Part shown: in pieces, positions 56,753 to 64,000 of the stretch
Numbering within the stretch: position 1 is the first letter of the stretch
Layout of the letters: every line of letters begins with the position of its first letter
Source: Streptomyces sp. NBC_00271
GTDB lineage: Bacteria; Actinomycetota; Actinomycetes; Streptomycetales; Streptomycetaceae
Assembly: GCF_036178845.1 (NCBI RefSeq)
Contig: NZ_CP108070.1
Span: 248,001-312,000, forward strand
Reading direction: 5' to 3'
DNA length: 64,000 bases
Notes under the pieces: generated by a model
What the model was told of the DNA's origin: nothing
Databases searched by the model: none
The model's input: only the letters and a program-made list of their open reading frames with translations
Translations under genes and position numbers: made by a program

Positions 56753-58782
56753 TGCGGTGCTCCGTCCGTGCCGGGGCCGGGCTCCAGCGGGCGGGGCCGC
56801 AGCACGGTGGCGGGCAGCTCGACGGCGGCCGGGCCGGGATGCGCGGGCAGTACGGCGCAGACGTCGGCCCCGGCCAGCCACAGCCGTGTCAGCTGCTCCA
56901 GGCGGCCGCCCTGCCACAGGGCGGCCACATAGGCGCGGGTCTCCTCGAGTCCCTCGATCAGCGGCGGGCCCGCGGCGCCGCGCAGGTCGGCGCTGCGCAC
57001 GCCCGCCGGGCCCGTGCCCGGGCCGGGGTGCGCGGCGAAGCCGGCCAGCGCGTCGGTCAGTTCGGCGACCGTGCGGACGGTCACCGCCAGACGGCAGCGC
57101 AACACCGCCCGCCCCAGGCGCAGTTCGTGCGCGAGTGCGGCGAGATCCGGGGCCGCCGGGGCGCCGTCCCGGCCGCCGCCGTCGGACAGGCGGGCCGCGA
57201 GCCGGCCGGCGGTGGCCGCCAGGTGCGCGGGCGTCGCGGCGGACAGCAGCACCAGTTCTGCGGGACGCGTGCCCGGCGGCGGGCCCGTGCGGGCCGGGGC
57301 GCGGGGGACGGCGGGCGCCTCCTCCACGACCAGCACCACACCCACATCCACACCGTCCGTGCCCTCGACGCCCTCCACGCCGTCCGCAGCGTCTGCCGCA
57401 TCCCCTGCGTCTGCGGGGCCTGCGGCGTCTACGGCGTCCGTGGGGTCTACGGGAACTGCGGGGGCTGCGGGGGCTGCGGGTCCCGGCACGCTGACCAGCG
57501 CCCTGCGGGGCAGCACGGTGCCGTCGTCGCGGCGGGCCGGCTCCCAGGCGGCGGGCGCGGGGCGGTCCGGGCCGGCCAGCAGCACGGCATGGCGCAGCTG
57601 CCCCACGGCGCGGACCAGGGCCGCCGCCCCGGTCACCGCCCCGGCATCACCCACCAGCGCCGCCACCGTCCGGGAACTCTCCTCCAGAGCGACCCCCACA
57701 GCCTCCAGGCCGGCGTCCGGCACCTCCGACTGCGCGCCGGAGTCCGGGCCTTGCGGGCCGGACTCCGGAGCCTGCGGGCCCGTGTCCGGGGGCCGCAGGC
57801 CGGCCGCGGCCAGCGCCCGGCCGACCAGCCGGCCGTGCTGCGGGCCGGGGGCGGCGCGGCCCGGGTGGCCGACCGCGCTGGAGCGGATCACGGCGTGCAC
57901 GCGGTCGCCGTCGGCACGGGCCGCGGCCAGCGGCTTGAGCAGCACGGCCGCCACCCCCTCACCGGCGCCGGGCCGCTGGCACGCCGGATGCAGGCGCAGC
58001 TCGACCGCGCCGACCAGCGCCGCGGCGCACTCGCCCGCGCGCAGCGCACCGAGCGCGAGGTGCAGCGCGGTCAGGAAGGAGGAGTCACCGCTGTCCACGC
58101 TCAGACTGGGCCCGCGCAGGTCGAGCAGCCGCGACAGCCGCGCGGCCGGCCCGGGCCGGGAAGCCGGAGGGGCGGTGTGCCGGTGCCCGGCGGGCGGCAG
58201 CGCACCGCCGGCCGGGCCGAGCGCGGCATACACCCCCACGCTGCGCGCCGTGCCGTCGGGAGCGGTGAGCCGCTCCAGACGCGCTCCGGCGTATCCGGCG
58301 CTCTCCAGCGTCTGCCACGCGCTCTGCGCCAGCAGCCGCTCTTGCAGGTCCAGCCCCGCCGCCTCCCGGGCACCGAGCCCGAACAGGTCCGGGTCGAACT
58401 CCTCCACACCGTCCAGGAAATGCCCCCGCCAGCCCGCACACGCCGACCGGCGCCCGCCCGGGAGCGCGGCCTCGGCGATCCGCCCCTGCAGCCCGTTGCG
58501 CCAGAACGCCTCCAGATCCCCCGCCTGCGGGAAACGGCCCTGGATCCCCACGACCGCACACGGCACACCGGCCCCGTCGCCGACACCAACACCGGTACCG
58601 GGAACAGGGCCGGGGACGGGGACGGGCGGCGGCTCACGGTCCGCCGCCACCGGCAGGGCCACGACCGGCAGGGCCACGACCGGCGGGGCCACGGCCGGCG
58701 ACGTGCCGGCCAGCAGGGCCACGGCGTGCTCACGCCGCAGGGTGCCGCCCTTGAACCGCGTCAGGATCTCCCGGGTGTCCAT
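56749..58782 (-). CDS. modular-type ketosynthase-like protein lacking the catalytic triad
   Basis: A 677-residue protein from ATG 58782. Residues 1-25 look like a docking segment (ILTRFKGGTLRREHAVALLAG). A KS fold of type I PKS origin follows from about residue 72 (CAVVGIQGRFPQAGDLEAFW). The nucleophile motif reads SVDSGDSSFLTALHLA (Asp in place of Cys) and both His motifs are missing. The C-terminal part has the KS-to-next-domain linker (VLLSAATPAHLAATAGRLAARL, then DLAALAHELRLGR). It resembles non-condensing KS domains of trans-AT synthases. Probable role: structural or chain-holding partner of the tandem ACP encoded just upstream. Confidence 0.78.
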   Translation of the reverse strand: MDTREILTRFKGGTLRREHAVALLAGTSPAVAPPVVALPVVALPVAADREPPPVPVPGPVPGTGVGVGDGAGVPCAVVGIQGRFPQAGDLEAFWRNGLQGRIAEAALPGGRRSACAGWRGHFLDGVEEFDPDLFGLGAREAAGLDLQERLLAQSAWQTLESAGYAGARLERLTAPDGTARSVGVYAALGPAGGALPPAGHRHTAPPASRPGPAARLSRLLDLRGPSLSVDSGDSSFLTALHLALGALRAGECAAALVGAVELRLHPACQRPGAGEGVAAVLLKPLAAARADGDRVHAVIRSSAVGHPGRAAPGPQHGRLVGRALAAAGLRPPDTGPQAPESGPQGPDSGAQSEVPDAGLEAVGVALEESSRTVAALVGDAGAVTGAAALVRAVGQLRHAVLLAGPDRPAPAAWEPARRDDGTVLPRRALVSVPGPAAPAAPAVPVDPTDAVDAAGPADAGDAADAADGVEGVEGTDGVDVGVVLVVEEAPAVPRAPARTGPPPGTRPAELVLLSAATPAHLAATAGRLAARLSDGGGRDGAPAAPDLAALAHELRLGRAVLRCRLAVTVRTVAELTDALAGFAAHPGPGTGPAGVRSADLRGAAGPPLIEGLEETRAYVAALWQGGRLEQLTRLWLAGADVCAVLPAHPGPAAVELPATVLRPRPLEPGPGTDGAPQ

Positions 58783-58812
58783 CCTCGTGCGCCCTTCGTC
58801 TGGGACGGTCCG

Positions 58813-59652
58813 TCAGGCGGAGCGGGCCGCCAGCAGGGCGGCCGCCTCGTCGATGCTGAGCACCTCGTCACGTACCGCGTCGAGCAGCGCGTCCAGATCG
58901 ACCCCCGCCGGCGGAACCTGGGCGCCGCCCGGCGCCGGGCCCGCCGGGGAGGGCCCCGCCTGCCCGGCCGGGACGGCAAAAGCCGCGCCGAAGCGGCCCG
59001 GCGCGGGCGTGTGGTGCGCTGCCCGCGCGCTGACGTACGCCGCCATGGCCCCGAGGTCGGGCTGGTCGTAGAGCAGGTCGGCCTGCTCGCTGAGCCCGTA
59101 GGTGCGGTTGATGCCGGCCAGGAACTCCGCGGCCAGGATCGAGTCCAGCCCCAGCGCCGCGAACGGCGCGCTCACGTCGATGTCCCCCGGCCCGCAGTGC
59201 AGGATCCCGGCGAGCTGCTCCCGCAGCGTGTCGGTGACCGCCTCCACAGCCACCTCAGCCACATCCGTATCCACGGCCGTGGCCGTGGCCGTGGCCACGT
59301 CTGCCTCCGTGACTGTGGCTGTGTCCGTGTCCGTGTCTGTGGGTGTGGGTGTGGGTGTGGGTGTGGCGGGGCGGGGGGTGCCGAGTTCGGCCGCGACGTG
59401 CCGGGCCAGTGCCTGGGGCGTCGGGTGCTCATACAGTGCGGTGGCCGCGATCCGGGTGCCGTAGCGGGCGTTGAGCGCCGCGACGAACTCGACCGACAGC
59501 ATCGAGTCCAGGCCCAGCAGCCGGAAGGGCTCCTGCGCGTCGAGCGTCTGCGGCTCGATGCGCATCATGCCCGCCAGCACCGCGGTGAGCTCGGCGAGCA
59601 CGTCGGCCACGGGCGTCGGCGAGGCCGCGGGCGGCTGAGGGACGGATGTCAT
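58813..59652 (-). CDS. tandem acyl carrier protein with docking tail
   Basis: A 279-residue protein from ATG 59652. Two ACP domains: Ser in LLGLDSMLSVEF (about residue 50) and Ser in ALGLDSILAAEF (about 170). They are joined by a Thr/Pro then Thr/Asp/Ala-rich linker (PTPTPTPTDTDTDTATVTEAD) encoded by GTGTGG-type repeats. The last 30 residues (VDLDALLDAVRDEVLSIDEAAALLAA) resemble the docking segment at the start of the 56749 protein. Tandem ACPs raise flux in reducing PKSs. The type I-like style differs from the free ACP at 40082. Confidence 0.88.
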   Translation of the reverse strand: MTSVPQPPAASPTPVADVLAELTAVLAGMMRIEPQTLDAQEPFRLLGLDSMLSVEFVAALNARYGTRIAATALYEHPTPQALARHVAAELGTPRPATPTPTPTPTDTDTDTATVTEADVATATATAVDTDVAEVAVEAVTDTLREQLAGILHCGPGDIDVSAPFAALGLDSILAAEFLAGINRTYGLSEQADLLYDQPDLGAMAAYVSARAAHHTPAPGRFGAAFAVPAGQAGPSPAGPAPGGAQVPPAGVDLDALLDAVRDEVLSIDEAAALLAARSA

Positions 59653-59845
59653 GGTGGGCGTCTCCAAGGGTCGTATCCCGGGTGGCCGTTGTGGCATTGT
59701 GGGCGCCGCCGGCACCCCGCCACATCCCCGGCCGTGGTGATCTGCGCCGGCGGTGACTGGCTCCCGGGAACCAGCCGCCGCCGCGGCCCTCCGCCCAAAG
59801 AATGAGCCGCCCTGCGAAGGCCGCCCTGCGCGGGTCCGCGGCGTG

Positions 59846-60676
59846 TCAGCGCACCCGCGCGGGTGCGGGTGCGGGCGGGCCCGCGCCGTCGGCGGGGGCG
59901 GGCGCCGGTGCCGCCTCCGGCGCCGCGGTCTGGATGGAGTGCTGCAGCCGCCGCAGCCGCGGCGAGGGCTCCAGGCCCAGGTCCGCATCGAGGGTGGCGC
60001 GCAGCTGGTGGTAGACGCTGAGCGACTCGCTGCGCCGCCCCGAGCGGTGCAGGGCCAGCATGAACTGCGCGTGCAGATTCTCGTGGGTGCGGTAACGGCT
60101 GGTCAGCACGGTCAGTTCGGGCAGCAGTTCGCGGTGGCGGCCCAGCCGCAGATCGGCCTCGATGCGCTGGTCCAGCGCGCACAGCCGGCTCTCCTCCAGC
60201 CGCCGGGCCTCCATCGCCAGCTGCGCCCCCCTCTGGACGTCGGCGAACGCGGTCCCCGTCCACAGCGCCAGCGCCCGGCCCAGGGTGCGGGCCGCCTCGG
60301 CGAAGGCGCCCTGGTCCATGGCCCGGTAGCCCTCCCCCGCGAGCCGCTCGAAGGCGCGCACGTCACTGCTGCCGCCGCCGGAGGCGAGCAGATAGCCGCC
60401 CGGCAGGGTCATCAGGACGTCCTTGGCGGCGGCCCGGTCGTCCCCCAGCGCCTGCGCGAGGAGCTCGCGCAGCTGCAGCACGTACGTCTGCAGCGTGGTG
60501 CGGGCGCTGCGCGGCGGGGCCGCGCCCCACAGCTCCTCGGTGAGGGCCGCGACCGGCACCACCTGGTCGGCGTGGAGCGCCAGCAGAGCCAGGACCTGCC
60601 GCGGTTTCGGCGCGGTCGGGGTGATGGACACCCCGTTCTCCCGCACCGCCAGTGCGCCCAGTACGTCGATGTCCAC
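59846..60676 (-). CDS. SARP-family transcriptional activator
   Basis: A 276-residue protein. GTG 60676 lies 5 nt after GGGGAG. The OmpR-like winged helix (residues about 1-95: VLGALAVRENGVSITPTAPKPRQVLALLALHADQVV, then YVLQLRELL) is followed by the BTAD domain (about 100-250). This is the short SARP form typical of pathway activators such as ActII-ORF4. It probably drives the PKS or sugar operons. Its own promoter has near-consensus -35 and -10 elements covered by a long dyad, hence strong and repressible. Confidence 0.92.
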   Translation of the reverse strand: MDIDVLGALAVRENGVSITPTAPKPRQVLALLALHADQVVPVAALTEELWGAAPPRSARTTLQTYVLQLRELLAQALGDDRAAAKDVLMTLPGGYLLASGGGSSDVRAFERLAGEGYRAMDQGAFAEAARTLGRALALWTGTAFADVQRGAQLAMEARRLEESRLCALDQRIEADLRLGRHRELLPELTVLTSRYRTHENLHAQFMLALHRSGRRSESLSVYHQLRATLDADLGLEPSPRLRRLQHSIQTAAPEAAPAPAPADGAGPPAPAPARVR

Positions 60677-60714
60677 GCCGTCTCCCCTGGTCGGTGTGCC
60701 GTGCCGCACCCACG

Positions 60715-60765
60715 ATTACAAAACAGCACGTCCGGTCTGTCAATACTAGACCGTTCGTGCTGTTT
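60715..60765 (-). promoter_or_regulatory. SARP promoter with embedded dyad and tetO-like operator, site 4
   Basis: On the minus strand TTGACA (60738-60743), a 17-bp spacer and TGTAAT (60715-60720) form a near-consensus promoter. AAACAGCACG (60721-60730) and CGTGCTGTTT (60756-60765) form a perfect outer dyad, and GGTCT/AGACC an inner one. The plus-strand 60737-60751 CTGTCAATACTAGAC differs from the site at 29619 at two of 15 positions. Confidence 0.8.
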
Positions 60766-60994
60766 CTATCGGGTGACGGACCGGCGGCGGACGGGCGGCA
60801 GGCCGCCGGGGCGCCGGAATCCCCCGGTCCGCGCCCTCCGGGGAGGGGCCGGGCCCCGGCTCCGCCCGCCGCACCCGGCGGCCCGCAAAGCAGACCGCCG
60901 GGTCTGCTCCCGGCACGGGAAGGGGCGGAAGGGGGGCGGAAAGGGGAAGTCCGGGGCGGGGAAGTCCGGGGCGGGACGGGGGCGGGGGCGGGGG

Positions 60995-62614
<1,620 letters not shown>

Positions 62615-62680
62615 GTCAGGTCCCTTTCTGGGGCGGGTAGTTCCGCATCACCGCCGGGCCCGGTGGGTGCGGGGGCGGTG

Positions 62681-62875
62681 TCACTGCCAGCTGCGCGGGG
62701 CCCGGCGGGTGCGGGGCCGCCACCAGCGGGAGCCGTTGACCGGCCTGCCCCGGCCGGGGAACGCGCCGCCCGCGCGCAGCGCGAGCAGCACCACGGTGAG
62801 TGCGGCCAGTTCCTCGTCGCTGGCCTGCCCGCGCTCCACGCGCAGGACGGGCTCGTGGTGCTCCGGCGTGCCCAT
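62681..62875 (-). CDS. acyl-CoA carboxylase epsilon subunit
   Basis: A 64-residue protein from the ATG at about 62875, behind GGAGGAGG. It has the AccE/PccE pattern PVLRVERGQASDEELAALTVVLLALRA and WWRPRTRRAPRSWQ. Epsilon subunits stabilise the actinobacterial beta hexamer and its contact with the alpha subunit. It lies 66 bp upstream of the beta gene, as is normal. Confidence 0.88.
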   Translation of the reverse strand: MGTPEHHEPVLRVERGQASDEELAALTVVLLALRAGGAFPGRGRPVNGSRWWRPRTRRAPRSWQ

Positions 62876-63095
62876 ACCCCCTCCTCCGGTCGTGGGGACA
62901 CCGTCGGCCACCGGGCTCAAGAACCGCTCTCACTGCGCTCGAAGAGCACTGCACACGGCGGGGCAAAGGCGCGTGAGGGGGTGTGTGCGGGGGCGGGGGT
63001 TCTTAACTGCTGTGGGCTTCGTCGTCGAATCTCAGTGTTTCTCAACTTCCGTTGATGGCAGGGGTGTTGTCGGTGGTGGCCGGTAGCCTGACCGG
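62876..63095. other. short intergenic region
   Basis: It separates the carboxylase promoter side from the TnpB start. No transposon hairpin of the B/C/G type is seen, which fits an IS607-type element boundary. Nothing else was seen. Confidence 0.4.
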
Positions 63096-64000
63096 GTGAT
63101 CGTCAGGCATGCCTACCGGTTTGCACTGGACCCGACGCCTGGTCAGGCCGGGGCGCTGCTGCGGCATGCCGGTGCGGCCCGGGTGGCGTTCAACTGGGGT
63201 ATTACGCAGGTGAAAGCGAACCTCGGGCAGCGGGAGGCGGAACGGTCCTACGGCATGGCCGAGGCCGATCTGACGCCGTCGTTCGGCTGGTCGATGTATT
63301 CCCTGCGCAAGGCCTGGAACACAGCGAAGAGGGAGGTGGCGCCATGGTGGGCGGAGTGCTCGAAGGAGGCGTACGCCACCGGGCTGGATCAGCTCGCCCG
63401 GGCCTTGGAGAACTGGTCCGGTTCCAAGCGCGGCAAGCGCAAGGGCCCGCGGATGGGCTTTCCCCGCTACAAGTCGAAGCGGAAGACCACGCCGTCGGCT
63501 TCGTTCACCACCGGCACGATCCGCTTGGAAGACGACCGCAGGCATGTCACGCTCCCGGTCCTGGGAACGATCAGGACGCATGAGTCCACACGCAAGCTGC
63601 ACCGCCGGATCGCGGCCGGCACGGCGGTGGTGAAGTCGGCGACCGTCCGCCGCGAGGCGGGCCGCTGGTTCGTGTCCTTCACCTGCGAAGTCGAGCGCAC
63701 CGACCGTACCCCGTCCCGAGCGGATACGGTGATCGGCGTCGACCTGGGCATCAAGCACCTCGCGGTGTTCTCCGACGGCCGCCCGACCGCCGAGAACCCC
63801 AGACACTACGACACCGCGCGCCGCAAGCTCGGCCGCCTGTCCCGTACGGCCGCCCGCCGTCTGGGCCCTGACCGGCGCACCGGGCAGCAGCCTTCGAAGC
63901 GTTGGCAGCGCGCGGATGCGGCCCGCAACCGGGTGCACTGCCGCACCGCGAACCTGCGGCGGGACGCGCTCCACAAGCTCACCACCCCCCTGGCCCGCGA
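63096..64000 (+). CDS. tnpB: TnpB homologue, IS607-like lineage (partial at window edge)
   Basis: GTG 63096 is open to the end of the window (about 301 residues seen). The N-terminal domain is complete and the first RuvC Asp lies in VIGVDLGIKHLAVF; the remaining catalytic residues and zinc ribbon lie beyond the edge. It resembles the 46965 protein (KEAYATGL, SFTTGTIRLEDDRRHV, RRTGQQPSKRW). No tnpA precedes it and no IS200 left-end hairpin is present. Confidence 0.88.
   Translation, partial: MIVRHAYRFALDPTPGQAGALLRHAGAARVAFNWGITQVKANLGQREAERSYGMAEADLTPSFGWSMYSLRKAWNTAKREVAPWWAECSKEAYATGLDQLARALENWSGSKRGKRKGPRMGFPRYKSKRKTTPSASFTTGTIRLEDDRRHVTLPVLGTIRTHESTRKLHRRIAAGTAVVKSATVRREAGRWFVSFTCEVERTDRTPSRADTVIGVDLGIKHLAVFSDGRPTAENPRHYDTARRKLGRLSRTAARRLGPDRRTGQQPSKRWQRADAARNRVHCRTANLRRDALHKLTTPLAR

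Noticed and set aside
59281..59372. GTGTGG/GGCCGT short repeats as a regulatory microsatellite
   Set aside because: They encode the Thr/Pro/Asp linker between the two ACP domains, so coding explains them.

Overview
The window is high-GC DNA with the coding style of Streptomyces or a close actinomycete. GTG and TTG starts are frequent, neighbouring genes often overlap by 4 bp at ATGA or GTGA, and the families present (SARP, DHA2 transporters, carrier-protein-based polyketide genes) are typical. It reads as one biosynthetic gene cluster for a glycosylated, highly reduced (probably polyene-type) polyketide, heavily colonised by TnpB-bearing IS200/IS605 and IS607 elements.

Layout. At 0-1.4 kb lies the end of a TnpB element carrying a ribbon-helix-helix gene. 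At 1.5-5 kb are a small exported peptide, a DUF2871 membrane protein, a TetR regulator and a carrier-condensation protein. At 5.4-18.2 kb is a deoxysugar block: glycosyltransferase, NDP-hexose 2,3-dehydratase, 3-ketoreductase, RmlA, RmlB and RmlC, with a SnoaL-like protein, an AhpD-like protein, a Nudix hydrolase and two exported proteins. Four TnpB-type elements, two of them deletion derivatives, are interspersed. At 19.6-30.6 kb, on the minus strand, are two DHA2 exporters, NTF2/SnoaL proteins, a cupin, a TauD-type dioxygenase, an acyl-adenylating enzyme with a frameshift, a thermostable-hemolysin-family protein, a phytoene-desaturase-like flavoprotein and an aldo/keto reductase. At 30.7-41.6 kb is a dissociated reducing PKS: KSIII, a fused KS-CLF protein, a Cys-less KS, a hotdog dehydratase, an active KS, [TnpB element], a second hotdog protein, a FabG-like KR, an ACP and a malonyl transferase. 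At 41.8-46.9 kb are TetR, a flavin monooxygenase, a DUF1772 protein, a small peptide and an XRE-TPR regulator. At 47-53.2 kb are an IS607/IS200 chimera, a broken AbiEii-like pair, a LuxR regulator and a full TnpA-TnpB element. At 53.4-62.9 kb are a degenerate AMP ligase, a PPTase, a Cys-less type I KS-like protein, a tandem ACP, a SARP and acyl-CoA carboxylase beta and epsilon subunits. A further TnpB runs off the right end.

How the genes fit together (inference). The carboxylase supplies malonyl-CoA, the PPTase activates the carrier proteins, and the PKS operon builds and dehydrates the chain. The ligase, TauD and flavoprotein cassette and the condensation protein tailor or join it. The sugar genes make a 2,6-dideoxyhexose (probably L-configured, given the 3,5-epimerase), which the GT attaches; the MFS pumps export the product. 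Four promoter regions share a tetO-like 15-mer (at 3166, 6675, 29619 and 60737), suggesting that one TetR-family repressor controls the condensation protein, the GT, the reductase operon and the SARP activator.

The most unusual signal concerns the transposons. The IS200/IS605-type elements lie antisense and immediately against start codons (at 7219, 10151, 13005, 18149, 37320 and 51400, perhaps also 1435 and 49097). They use the reverse complement of ATG(A/G) as the insertion-site motif. Their left ends carry an outward Shine-Dalgarno sequence for the downstream gene. At two operon junctions their right end rebuilds a stop codon for the upstream gene. They appear built to insert into ATGA gene overlaps without damage.
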